From the NCBI RefSeq assembly GCF_032884065.1, contig NC_088866.1, positions 52,894,068 through 52,958,067 of the forward strand: a stretch of 64,000 nt of DNA. The letters run 5' to 3'. Below the pieces are notes generated by a model. The model did no database searches. It had not been told where the DNA came from and worked only from the letters and a program-made list of their open reading frames with translations. Shown piece by piece: positions 24,390-34,643 of the stretch (its first letter is position 1; each line of letters opens with the position of its first letter). This stretch comes from Artemia franciscana (taxonomy: Eukaryota > Arthropoda > Branchiopoda > Anostraca > Artemiidae). The position numbers and the translations under genes were made by a program.

Positions 24390-25430
24390 AGATTTGAAAA
24401 TTTGACGATATGGAAGATGGATGGATAATAGTTTGTGAAGTCGCTGATGGTGTTTTGGGGAAGAAAGTTAGGAACGCAGCTAGAAATATTAGTGAAAATG
24501 CTTTGTGTTTAGCAGAGAGAAGGGGCTTGAACAAGAAAATGTTGAGCAATAGAACATATGAAAATATGAGAAATGTAAATAAAGTGAAGAAAGTATTACA
24601 ACATGAACTAAGGTGTGATGTGGAGGCCATGAATAAAATTGCAGAAGATCTGGAAGATGCAGCCAGACGGTATAAGAGTAAAATATTGTAAAATCATGTT
24701 AATATGTTGAGAGGGAAAAGTCAATCTTAACTTTTCTCAGTAAAAGATAGGAACAGAGCCACAATTAGTGATAAGGAAAGAATTAAAGAGATATGGGCAG
24801 AAAATTTGGAGAATGTCATAGACTTTCGATAGAGTTGCAGTTAATGATAGAGAAAGGAACAAAAGTTTGTGACACATTGGATGTGAAGGAAGAATTAATG
24901 ACAGTACTGAAAGGATTAAAAAATAACAAGGCCCCAGGTGCTGATAGTGTGGGATAGAAAAGAACGAATAAGTTTGTGACACTTTGGATGTGAAGGAAGA
25001 ATAAATGACAGTACCGAAAGGATTAAAAAATAACAAGGTCCCAGGTGCTGATAGTGTGGGTTTGAGTTTCTTAAATATGGCAGTACCCAAACAATAAGCT
25101 GTACGAATAATGTAGTTTAATCCCACTTTCTAGTGTTATGATGAGAGAAATGTAGAGATGGCTAGGGCACGTTCAGGAGATGATAGATTGTCCTCGTCGA
25201 CCCCCGAACGGGGTGGGACGATGTCGCAAGGAAAAATTTAAAGAGAGATGAGTACTCCCTGGGAGAGTGTAGAGAGGGAGGCTTTGAATAGATTGGGATG
25301 GAGGAGCGTGCGCAGCTTCTGGCCTCAGGCGGTTTGGTGCTGCAGTGAGTTGTTAGTAGAAGTCGAACCTGGATTGTCGGTTTTAAATCTTGGATGTGTT
25401 TTCCAAAAAATAAAAGGAATTCATGGAATG
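24390..25430 (+). pseudogene. RTE-like non-LTR retrotransposon, internally deleted
   Basis: An open stretch (24410-24691) encodes the linker that precedes the reverse transcriptase in RTE/endonuclease-RT polyproteins ('ADGVLGKKVRNAARNISE', 'IAEDLEDAARR'). It is followed by decayed 'VCDTLDVKE', 'LKNNKAPGADSV' and, after a large deletion that removes the catalytic core, the C-terminal 'RWLGHV' to 'EALNRLGW' region (25140-25310). The tail is 'GCTGCAGTGAGTTGTTAGTAG', matching the 3' ends at 11.7 and 52.6 kb. Non-functional. Confidence 0.75.
24865..25060 (+). repeat. 107-bp tandem duplication inside the RTE relic
   Basis: 'GTTTGTGACAC-TTGGATGTG' starts at 24865 and again at 24972. Both units run through 'AACAAGG-CCCAGGTGCTGAT' to 'AGTGTGGG'. 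The units differ at a few positions, so the duplication is not recent. Confidence 0.9.
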
Positions 25431-25782
25431 AACTCTATTTACTGACCTAGCCAATTATTAAACAAATTCTCAAAGTTTTATTCCTTTATTCATAGTTAAT
25501 TCTGTTTGTTACAGTTTCACCAATTAGTCATTATAGTTATTGTCCCTTTAAGGTTAGATTCACCAGTTGTCTTAAGAAATTTACGTAATACAGAAGGAGA
25601 CTACAATAACATTAATAAAGATTAAGAGTTGGATCACTGAGACACATTTCGTAAAGCCGGACTTCACGAATCGATCGTAGATTACCTTTCTTGTAAAAAC
25701 TTCTTCTGCCACGGCTAATGATGGTAAGGAAATAGGGAGAGGCGAATAATTGAAATAAATCTACCAGTTACACAATCAAACA

Positions 25783-26095
25783 GATCGTGGTAACGAACTG
25801 TAGTAAAGAGCGACCCGGTTCAACAGTAACCGAAACTCTGAAAAACGGAATTTTGATACTAATAGTTACATCAAAAGAATTGCATTTTAATGCTAATTTT
25901 AAGTATAAGTTACGAGAACATTTTTAGAGCCTGTTTTACTGTTTTAAAAAGTAGAGTTGAGAGAAAGAGTCAAACTTTAGCGTAAAGAGCGGGGCGTTGA
26001 GGAGGGAACAGCCTCCTTCAAATACGGAGTAATTTCTGTTCGTTTTAAGTTTTAATGTCGCTCCTTACTTTCAGTAAAAAAACTTTTTTTTTATT
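25783..26095 (+). repeat. Internally deleted copy of the dispersed family
   Basis: The first 130 bases match the head of the family ('CGTGGTAACGAACTG', 'AGAGCGACCCGG'). The sequence then jumps directly to the right half of the palindromic module ('CAAACTTTAGCGTAAAGAGC' to 'CTCCTTACTTTCAG'). Terminal inverted phrases are kept while the middle is lost, as in MITE formation. It sits just 3' of the eL37 gene. Confidence 0.8.
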
Positions 26096-26269
26096 TATCT
26101 CATTTTAGGATCCTTTCATGTGATAGGTTTCCATTCATTAAAATAGATTCAAAAGCACTAGCAACTTCACAACCCTCCTCCAAAAGCAAATCCTAATTCT
26201 GTCAGCCTTTGAGCTCATGATACATAGCCTATCAATAATTTAAAATTTTGAAGAAATTCAGCCACTTTT

Positions 26270-26275
26270 TTTATT
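26270..26275 (-). terminator. Poly(A) signal of eL37
   Basis: AATAAA on the minus strand, 21 bases past the eL37 stop codon. Confidence 0.7.
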
Positions 26276-26295
26276 TGCAAAAAAGGCAAAACAGT

Positions 26296-26410
26296 CTATG
26301 AAGCCTGAGTTACAGCCTTTTCTTGTTTCTTCGCCACTCGTGCCGCTTTCTTAGCAATCCTGGCTTGTTTCTCTTCACGGGTGACACGCGGACCTTCCTT
26401 GAAACCAGCT
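26296..26410 (-). CDS. RPL37: 60S ribosomal protein eL37, last exon
   Basis: After a CTTTTAG acceptor, one base completes an arginine codon and 37 codons follow to TAG. The segment begins 'AGFKEG', matching the conserved 'GFREG' of eL37. It then continues with a lysine/arginine/alanine-rich tail, including 'QARIAKKAARVAKKQEKA', that is about 15 residues longer than in human. The assembled protein would be about 112 residues against 97 in human. eL37 is a zinc-binding core protein of the large ribosomal subunit that contacts 5.8S/25-28S rRNA. A poly(A) signal follows. The tail is unusual but in frame and free of stops. Confidence 0.9.
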
Positions 26411-27442
26411 CTAAAAGAAATTTGTTTTTAATTAAGAACAATTGACACATTAATCGACAAAAGAAACTATTTTGTGCGTGTGTGGGGAGGGGCTTAAGAA
26501 AATTGGAGGCGCTGTGATATCATTAGCGCAATAAAAGCTATTAAAAACAAGAATAGGACTGCAACAGAAGAACAGAAAGAACATAATAGTTTTACCGTCT
26601 ACCTGTCTCTAAGAATAAAATAAAGTCAAAATCGACCAAATTATCCCTTCAAAAGAAGCCTGCACATTTTCTCTTCCGATGTATCTGCACCCAAATTCTC
26701 TTCCGATTTTCTGTTACAATTTGGAATATGAAAATTAAGTTATTAGTCTAAGGTCATAATCTGTTATACCCATTTTAAATAAATATAAATTAAATAAAGC
26801 CAGACAAAGCTGTTTGAGTTTTCTGGATTTTAGTCAAAAAACTTTATTACTTCACTTTTCCTCTGGGAACTACCATATCATCATAACCCCCACAATAAAT
26901 AAAATAAATGAGTGAATCAAAGCTCTTAATCTACAAAAAGCAGTTCTTTAATGGCTTTTCGAATATGAAGGAGTCTCCAATACATCTTATATTACTCGTC
27001 AAACTATTCCATTTTCGTTTACCTCTATTTAAAACAGAAAAACATGGACGGGAAGAAATGCCTCTAGGTACACTTAAATCAACACTACCTCTTGTACCGC
27101 GTAAATGAACAAAAAACCTAACGCACATTAAATCACTAAAACAGCGTGGTTGAATATCCTGCAGCAATCCAAAAATAACCCACAATACATAAAATTCACG
27201 GAGGCCCGCAGTTGACGAAATTTTCAAGGTTGGATAATATTCTCTCTTATTAACTAATTTTAATGAATTAATTTTCTCTTATTGTATTTTAAAAGTTTAT
27301 TTCTTTGAATTCCATTTGAAATTTTTCTGCGTAAATCGGAAGGGAATCACAGAACAACTACAATTAAGATTTCACACATGAAGCCACTAAATCCTTACTT
27401 CTCAATTAAATATTTTACTTCTATGTAAATCTTAAAGAAGGT

Positions 27443-27491
<49 letters not shown>

Positions 27492-28639
27492 ATACGTTAC
27501 ACCTGTACAAATGTTAAAAAGATTACCGCTGAACTCCTTTAGCGAATTCTTTTTTTTCTTTGGCACAATATAAGATCCAGTACTGCATCGGTACTAATAC
27601 AGTAATCCAATAATGCATTTTCTCTTGACAGGGGTTATATCTTAACTTCTACGAACGTATTTCAAGTCCCCCGACAAAAATGCCATCTTCATATGAGACA
27701 TTTCGTTTTCTTCAGTTTCGAATCCAAACCAAAGAAATTTCAAAACTAAGATGGTTCAGTTTCGTTTCTTCGAAAGAACTCGCAACTATCTTATTCACCT
27801 AGCTCTCTAATGGGGTCTTGTTCCTTAAGAGGTGAAACTTGGACGTCATTTTGCTAGATGCCACGATTACAAAATTTCATTCCCCCCCTACTCCGCAGAA
27901 GTTAGAGTGAGTCTGGAAACCCTAAACACAAAACTTTGTAACTAAATTTTTACGTTTCATCAAGATTGGTTGAGATGCGACAACAACTTCTAGAAACCAG
28001 AATTACAAGGGAAATAAAAAAATTGTGAGGTTTTTTCTTTGCTCTTCTGAAAATTTACAATTATGGAGATACGACCTTTTGATACCCGACTGACGAAAAG
28101 AAGCAGTGTAGCACCACAACGGAAGCAGGAGAAACTCTGAATTTCGTTCACTGTGAGTTTTTCTACAAGAATCTAGAAACCCCTTCCTCTCCACCCAGCA
28201 ATGACTCAGATTGCAGCTGGTTATATTTCAGTCTAGCGATTATCTCTTTTTTTAATTTATCATCTGGTAAAAATAACAGGAATCTAGGAAAGCGCTTCCT
28301 TTTCAATCACCTACGACTCAGAATGCAGTTGGAATTATTTCAGTCAAGTTCTTAGCCCTTTTCTAATGAAAATTTTGGGTTTTCATTATGACATTTCTAG
28401 AACAATTTCATAAAGATCTAGAATGGATAAAGAACTTTCCTCAGAGATCTCGGAGAGACTATTTCATGTTTCATACTAAACCAACAATACACGATCCCCA
28501 AGTTTATTTTTAGAGCTAAAACAGTTTCGTTTCTTCTTTACACTCCTTAGTGGGGAACAAGTTCGTTTTACTAATTTCACAGCATCTGATTTTGAAGCTT
28601 CTGAACTGAATCTTCTCTAATACTTAACTCCTTTAGAAG
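26411..28639. other. Last eL37 intron, left part; short (TA)n tract, no other gene
   Basis: Holds a (TA)n tract at 27445-27488 and, at 27511 onward, a decayed copy of the small-ORF repeat described at 28885. A 100-base block at about 28055-28160 ('TGACGAAAAGAAGCAGTGTA') recurs at 29435-29520. Confidence 0.6.
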
Positions 28640-29030
28640 AGACCTTAAGCAGCAGTGTTTGTGAAGATAGCTTAAAACACCCCTTTCAAGATAGAACCTG
28701 AAGGAACTCGCAACTATCTTATTTATTTAGCACCCTAACGGGTCCTTTCCCACACAAAAAGCAGGTAGGAACGGGTGAGTGCATAAAGGTTGATATGATA
28801 TTTAACCCCTGGCTTACCTTGACAATCATATCCTCCCTCCCTTATGAAGAGGGGGGAAGTTACCTAGACATTACACTAGTAAAAATGTCAAGCAGATTAC
28901 TGTCAAACTCCTTTGAAACAGTCAAAGGTGTTTGCGAATTCTATTTTCTTTCTTTAGCACAACATAAAAGTTCCACTAACACATCAGTATCGTTGAAACG
29001 AGAATGTGCATAAACTTAGGCTGGCTTACG
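28640..29030 (+). repeat. Local intronic repeat, copy A
   Basis: Contains 'GGAACTCGCAACTATCTTAT', 'CCTAACGGGTCCTTTCCC', 'GGTAGGAACGGGTGAGTGCA' and then the 42-codon frame at 28885. The same order is found at 30425-30820 and, interrupted by about 480 bp, at 30955-31860. Confidence 0.85.
28885..29013 (+). CDS. Conserved small ORF in repeat copy A (42 codons)
   Basis: ATG to TAA, starting 'MSSRLLSNSFETVKG' and ending 'KRECA'. Copies at 30674-30802 and 31726-31854 have exactly the same length, 129 nt, with no indel. Against copy B, about six of ten changed codons are silent, more than expected of neutral drift. Copy B nevertheless has an internal TAG. The function is unknown. It could be a repeated exon, a micro-ORF of a mobile element, or coincidence. 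Confidence 0.3.
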   Translation: MSSRLLSNSFETVKGVCEFYFLSLAQHKSSTNTSVSLKRECA

Positions 29031-29449
29031 ACAGGGATCGAATTGTACTTCCACAGACGGATTTCAAGTCTCCTTCACATGAGAAAATTTGGTTAGCTTC
29101 TGTTTCCGATCTCGATTAAGGAGCTTTCAAAGCTAGGACCGTTTCGTTCCTGTCATAATATCGAGTAGGGTAGATATTATTTTTGTCTAGAAATTCATTG
29201 CCATATTATAAATCTAAGATACACTTCTATTCTCCATTTCACCCTCATTATTTTCGGAAAAGGCTTTGAATTTTCATATTTTACTTCGTCCGAGCAACAG
29301 GTCTCTGATGGCGCAAACAAAAAACAACATAAATAGAAGCGAATTTGGCTGTGAATCAATAAAGGAAAACCTACAAAACGTCAGTCAAGTATCAAAACGT
29401 CATATCTCCATAATTCCGTAATCTGTATGGAGTTACCTTTTGATACCCA

Positions 29450-29832
29450 ACTGACGAAAAGAAGCAGTGTAGCACCACAACGGAAGCAGGAGAAATTTTG
29501 AATTTCATTCATTGGGAGTTCTTTCAATGTGCGAGGACATTTCCCCACCCCTCCTCCGGATCTACATAGCCCAATGGCTATGGATAAAGAAGATGGCAAA
29601 GCCTACAAAAAAGCAGTGTTGCTCCACAACAAAATCTGGAACTTCTACCGCTGAAAGTTCTTTCAAGGTACGAGGTCCATCCCCCACCCCTTCTTTGTAT
29701 CTATACAGCACTGTGGCAATGTATCAACAAAGCAGGAAAACTTACAAAAGAAGCAGTGTAGCTCCACAACAAAAGCAGAGAAAATCTGAAGGCTTCCAAG
29801 GCACACAGTCTTTTCCTCACCCTCCTCGATAA
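29450..29832 (+). repeat. Degenerate tandem repeat, about 140-bp unit, 2.5 copies
   Basis: 'AAGCAGTGTAGCACCACAAC' (29460), 'AAGCAGTGTTGCTCCACAAC' (29612) and 'AAGCAGTGTAGCTCCACAAC' (29750) open successive units. These share 'GTTCTTTCAA-GT-CGAGG' and a C-rich 'CCCCACCCCT' block. One plus-strand frame stays open across the units, but its amino-acid repeats are only loosely conserved. Confidence 0.75.
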
Positions 29833-30424
29833 CTACATTGACTTTAGACGCCCCTACCCAGAATTTTGTTGCCATGGCATCCCTCGAGTCTGACCAATAG
29901 GAAAGAATTTAGTTAATTATATCTATGGAGGTTTGGGTTCATTGTTCTCTCAGACCTATACCCTTTTGCTAAACAACAACACCTGTTTAAAACTGCAGCT
30001 GATCGTCTTACTACATTCGATATATGAACAAAGTTTAGTTCCCACTTTTGTAAAGTTTTACAATTCCTAAATATGAACGTAAATATGTCATGTAGTTTTA
30101 TTTTAGTTTGATACCTGCTTTTTTTGTCCAAGATCACAGCCTATATAAACACACAGTTGCGCGGAGTCATATATAAAATCTCCAGAAAGGTGCAATTTAC
30201 AAAATATCGGCAGTGCAGTCACGTTATATAACCTGCTAAATCATACGATTGAAAGGGGGTTTACCCTTATATTTATAGAACTTTATAGAATTTTGCTTGT
30301 TTGCATCATGACAAAAAAAGAGTTCCGTCATTTTATGTTTTGACACTAGACTGCCCTTTAAATTTTATATTTGGGCAAAACTAATTTGACTTCAAAGCAA
30401 GGAATTTAAAGATCAAATTCTCCC
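29833..30424. other. No gene seen
   Basis: Intronic sequence between local repeat copies. Short unconserved frames only. Confidence 0.5.
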
Positions 30425-30820
30425 ATAAGCTACAATGTTTATGAAGACAGCTCAAAACACCCCTTTCAAGATAGGACATGAAGGAACTCACAGCAATCTT
30501 ATCCTAATCTTCTTGCACACAAACGGGTCCTTTCTCGCACAAAAAGTGGGTAAGAACAGATGAGAACAATTTTTTTTATAATATTTAACCCTTGGTGATA
30601 CTTGAAAAGCATGGACTAGTCACCCTCTCCCCATCCAAAGGAAAAAAGTCACCTAGACATTACACTCGTAAAAATGTCAAGTAGATTACTGTCAAACTCC
30701 TTTGAAACAGTCAAAGGTGTTAGCGAATTCTACTTTCTTTCTTTAGCACAATAGAAAAGATCAACTAATACTTCGGTAATGTTGAAACGAGAATGTGCAT
30801 AAATTTAGGCTAGCTTACAT
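30425..30820 (+). repeat. Local intronic repeat, copy B
   Basis: Same order of blocks as copy A, including 'ACGGGTCCTTTC-CGCACAA' and the small ORF. The small ORF at 30674-30802 keeps its length but carries one TAG. Confidence 0.85.
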
Positions 30821-30954
30821 CCAAGTTCAGGCCCAAGGCCAGAATTGACGCTGCGTTGACAGTTTTGTGAATTATTTTTGTTTTAAACAAAAATAATTCA
30901 ATTTGACAGTATCTAATTTCAGAAGTTCAGATTTTGACTTTTTAAACTTGGATC

Positions 30955-31860
30955 TATTGAACTCTTAAGCATACAGACCACAGCGTTTGTAAAGATAGTT
31001 TAAAACACTCCTTACAAGATAGAGCTTGAAGGAACTCGCAACTATCTTATTTATCTGGCACCCTAACGGGTCCTTTCCCGCACAAAAGCGGGTAGGAACG
31101 GGTGAGTGCAAAAAGGTTGAAGAAATGTTTGACCCTAGATGTCATTTGAAAAGAAAGCTGATGCTTTAAAAAGAAAGAAGTTACCAAAAAAAAAATAAAA
31201 ACATAAGTTAGAAGCTACAACTGTTTGCAGACTAAATGCTGAGGCAATGAATAGATATTATTTGTAAAGTGACATATATAAGGGGTGGTCGTATGAACTT
31301 CGAAAGTGGCTCGAAGGAATTTTTTTGTGGGAGAAACGTAACGGGCCGCCATCTGGAAAAGATTTGAAATGGTAAGAAAGGCCACCGTGAGAAGAGCTTC
31401 CTGTGGTGAGAGGACACCTTTATTACATGAAAGGCGATTTATATTTTTATGGATGTTTTTTAATAGTATATGATGGTTTGAAGTGTGTTGGCCAGGCTGC
31501 TATTTTGATCTTTTCAAAAAGGGGTGTAGGTGACTTCTAAGGTTGAAAGTAATTTTTTTTTTTTTAATAAATTTTTTGTCACTGAGAGAAGCGGAGGTGA
31601 GTTTTATTTATAAATCTTGACCAAAAAAAAAATTTCAAATTTTGTCATGCCTAAATAAAGTTATAAATATTTTCTGTCAATACCACCTCATTCCTGAAGG
31701 AATTGCTAGACATATAAGAGCAAGGATGTTAAGTAGAATACTGTCAAACTCCTTCAATAAAGTCAAAGGTGTTAGCGAATTCTACTTTATTTCTTTAGCA
31801 CATTATAAAGGACCAGACAATACACAAGTATTGCTGGAACGAGAATGTGCATAACATTAG
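30955..31860 (+). repeat. Local intronic repeat, copy C, split by about 480 bp
   Basis: The first half (30955-31160) matches copies A and B up to the 'TTTGACCCTAGATG' region. The small-ORF half resumes at about 31705. The intervening sequence (about 31165-31700) has no match in A or B and contains long A/T runs, so it may be an insertion. Confidence 0.7.
31726..31854 (+). CDS. Conserved small ORF in repeat copy C (42 codons)
   Basis: Same length and frame as 28885-29013, fully open, starting 'MLSRILSNSF' and ending 'ERECA'. Changes relative to copy A are mostly non-silent, which weakens the case for selection on this copy. No splice signal or promoter links it to another exon. Confidence 0.25.
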   Translation: MLSRILSNSFNKVKGVSEFYFISLAHYKGPDNTQVLLERECA

Positions 31861-32301
31861 ATAAACCGCTGCTACTAATTTCTTTTGATAAAGCTAGATT
31901 GAGAACTCCTTGAAAATCGCTGAAAATATTAACAAGAAAATAAATAATAAACCTTTTAGAGATTAGACGTTTGAATTAATAAAAATAGACAGCGTGGTAC
32001 CAGAATCTCTGACGGCACACAGCAAAGCTCAATAACTATTCATTATGAACCAAATGGCACAATAGCCCTTACACTTAATGCCTATATTCCACTATCTTAG
32101 CCTACAGCTGGCAATTTAGAATTCAATTGTAAAAAAAAAGAGTTTAATCCAAATATGCGAAGACCTCAACATTACACCAAATCTAAATGAAACAAATAAC
32201 TTCTATACAAAATAAGAGTCATTTACACCTATATCGAGGGACTGTCTGCTTTCCGTTATCTGGTGTATGTGATATCTGAAAGCCGGTGATCCCTTGTCAA
32301 A

Positions 32302-32674
32302 AATATGAAAAAAACTTCGTTTTCTTAAAGAGTTAGAGGCTGCGTCCCAAAGTCGAACCTTAAAACGTACAGGAATTAGGAGAGGCAGTTGGGGGGCTGC
32401 CACCCCCCAAACCCCCCGCTTTTGAAGACTCTTTTGTACAGCTTTTTTGTTGGGGGGGGGGGGGCTGCCGCCCCCCTAACCCCCCGCTCTTGGCTTCGGA
32501 AAGGCCCTCTTTTAATTAACAAAACAAAAAACCTGTACAAAAGAGTCTTAAAGAGCGGGGGGTTTGGGGGGCGGCAGCCCCCCAACTGCCTCTCCTAATT
32601 CCTGTACGTTTTAAGGTTCGACTTTGGGACGCAGCCTCTTCAACTCTTTAAGAAAACGAAGTTTTTTTCATATT
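32302..32674. repeat. Large GC-rich inverted repeat (fold-back), arms about 145 bp
   Basis: The left arm (32302-32446: 'AAATATGAAAAAAACTTCGT', 'GCTGCGTCCCAAAGTCGAAC', 'GTACAGGAATTAGGAGAGGC') is answered in reverse complement by 32530-32674. Around the spacer lie G- and C-runs of 6-14. Both strands therefore read almost the same open frame ('MGGC-PPNPPL'), a mirror artefact and not a gene. A third, partial copy of the right arm lies at 32745-32843. Confidence 0.92.
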
Positions 32675-32744
32675 ATTTCTGTACGTTTTTCTACAATCCA
32701 TGGTGGATGTAATTTAATAATTCATGTACTCCTCGTACAGGAAT

Positions 32745-32843
32745 TAGGACTGCCTCTCCTAATTCCTGTACGTTTTAAGGTTCGACTTTGGGACGCAGCC
32801 TCTTTAACCCTTTAAGAAAGCGAAGTTTTTTTCATATTTTGTG
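32745..32843 (+). repeat. Partial copy of the inverted-repeat arm abutting the tRNA gene
   Basis: Repeats 'CTGCCTCTCCTAATTCCTGT' through 'GCGAAGTTTTTTTCATATT' of the right arm at 32582-32674, in the same orientation. It ends at the A-run that is the tRNA terminator on the other strand. Confidence 0.85.
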
Positions 32844-32856
32844 AAAAAAAAAAAAC

Positions 32857-32929
32857 CGCCCGATAAGGGACTTGAACCCTTGACCCTAGGATTAAAAGTC
32901 CCACGCTCTACCGACTGAGCTAACCGGGC
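32857..32929 (-). tRNA. tRNA-Lys (anticodon UUU)
   Basis: A complete 73-nt cloverleaf. The acceptor GCCCGGT pairs with ATCGGGC (one G-U), with discriminator G. The D arm is GCTCAGTCGGTAGAGC, the anticodon loop is CTTTTAA, and the T arm is AAGGG-TTCAAGT-CCCTT. A and B boxes are intact. A run of about 12 T follows on the minus strand as a Pol III terminator. The anticodon stem is TGGGA/TCCTA, more like the CUU isoacceptor than the usual UUU stem. There is no intron. It lies within the last eL37 intron, on the same strand. Confidence 0.95.
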
Positions 32930-33126
32930 AGGTTTTTCTAAGCTAGAAAATCGGGGGGTTAAGATTTCCCGACGAAACTTTTCAGGAAAATTACTCGGAG
33001 AATTCCGCGTCGAATGAGTCTCCGTACACCCAGATCCGATGTCAACTGTGACCTGTAGGCGTGGCGAAAAAAAAGAACATGAACATTATGTGGCTATGCG
33101 TGGTTTCTGGAAAACAGGGAAGGAGT

Positions 33127-33206
33127 TATCGGATCGAGCTGAAATTTCGCGGATAAGCTCCTGGGCCCTAGGGGACCTTAACTTGCGAATTTCAGCCCGA
33201 TCGAAC
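33127..33206. repeat. Short hairpin-forming repeat
   Basis: 'ATCGAGCTGAAATTTCGC' and, in reverse complement, 'GCGAATTTCAGCCCGATCGA' flank a loop containing the palindrome 'CCTGGGCCCTAGG'. A G-run of 12 follows at about 33217. The wording ('GATGAAATTTGGCAGG' near 33285) resembles the flank of the 8.85-kb satellite. Confidence 0.6.
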
Positions 33207-33446
33207 AACGTTAAAGGGGGGGGGGGGGTTGGTGGGTCGAAACTTTCGGCCAGATTTTCCCCATGAAGGAAAAGTCGGAAGGGGATGAAATTTGGCAGGT
33301 TTCTTAGTTGGAGCTCGGGACACGAAATGTATCCCTCCCCATCCCTCTGCGACCACTGGAACCGAAGATCGCTTAACATTGTCGTGGTTCGCCTCTTTAA
33401 AGAGGCACGAGTGTGCCTCCTTGATGGGACGGGAAGGTGTCACAAT

Positions 33447-33767
33447 TATTATTGGGCGTTTTTCAATATCGATACATCGGACTGACTATCAAGACATAAA
33501 TATCGATATTGTAAGCAATATTTAGAATTTTTTTTTTAAGAAAAATTGATGTGTGCGTTGGTGTTTAAGTTTATTTTCATTGTTTGATTTTATTTAAGTC
33601 GAAATATGAAAAAAAAAATATGAAAAATGCTCTTTATTTACAGTTTTCTAATCCATGAGTTAATCAGAGTAAAGAAACTGACAGCGTGGATATATCAGAT
33701 ATTGATATACCAAATATCGGAAGTAAAAATATCGATACATCCGCTAATCAAATTATCGCCCAACACT
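33447..33767. repeat. MITE-like element, about 320 bp
   Basis: The left end 'ATTGGGCGTTTTTC-ATATCGATACATC' is answered at the right end by 'ATATCGATACATCCGC...AAATTATCGCCCAACA'. This gives terminal inverted repeats around TTGGGCGA and TATCGATA. The same right end recurs at 7440-7488. No coding capacity. Confidence 0.5.
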
Positions 33768-34558
33768 CATTACAATAAAGGATCTAAAGGAAATTGCATC
33801 TTCACGCCATCATCCTAGCCAAGTTGAAATGAGATCTTTTTTACTTTTTTCGCGTTTTCTTGAAAATTACACACACAGATTTCGACAGGACCGCGAGAAA
33901 TAGGACATAGTGACATTTCTATTTGCTAAAGCTAATGGAAACGATGCTGAATTTGGTTCTTTAAGTATCCGAGACCACCTGTAGAACAACGGTAATCAAC
34001 TTTCTCATCAAGTCAATCAGGAATTTACAGATCAACCTAATCATAGTCTTTAAGTACAACCCAGGACGTTATTGCGCCAGTTGGGATATGTGCCAATTGT
34101 TTGGTAGCGTTACGTAATTGTTTTGGCTAGTTTAAACTTCTGTTTATTCACTTTTTTTTATTATTTGACTGTGTTGCAATATATCATGTAATACATGTGG
34201 CAATTCACGAAAATCAAGGTTAAGCCAATTCCGTCGTTTTTCCCATTCAAATACCATAAAAGGTATCTTTAGATAGATATTTAAAAAAAAGGTATGGATA
34301 AATATTTCAAAAAAAAGGTATTTTTCAAAATCAAGGTCCATTGCCCATTGAAAAGCAATATTTTTAATATATGTTTTGTTTCCAAATATTTCAATTGTTC
34401 ATACCAAAGACAACAAAGAATTCAAATTTAATAACTGATATTTCAAAAGGAAATTCCCTCCTTTCAAATAATAGCTGCTTACTTTTTACATAGCATTATT
34501 CAATTATCAACTTACCATCAAAACGATAAAAACAAAGAAGTAAATCAATACATCTTAC

Positions 34559-34643
34559 CTGGCACGTCTCAACATCTCGCGAATGTGACGAAGTCTGCCA
34601 GTTCCCTGGGCCTTCCTCCTCTTTGCTTTTTCACTCCAGTTAT
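34559..34643 (-). CDS. RPL37: 60S ribosomal protein eL37, third exon
   Basis: The acceptor TTTTACAG and donor CAG/GTAAGA bound 85 nt encoding the second base onward of a tyrosine codon, 27 full codons ('NWSEKAKRRKAQGTGRLRHI') and two bases of an arginine codon. 'NWS-KAKRR---GTGR-RH' is diagnostic of eL37. The phase fits both neighbouring exons (TAT restored upstream, AGA downstream). Introns on either side are about 6.5 and 8.1 kb. Confidence 0.95.

Noticed and set aside
32376-32598. Two nearly identical proline/glycine-rich ORFs on opposite strands
   Set aside because: Mirror images created by the inverted repeat; there is no independent sign of coding.
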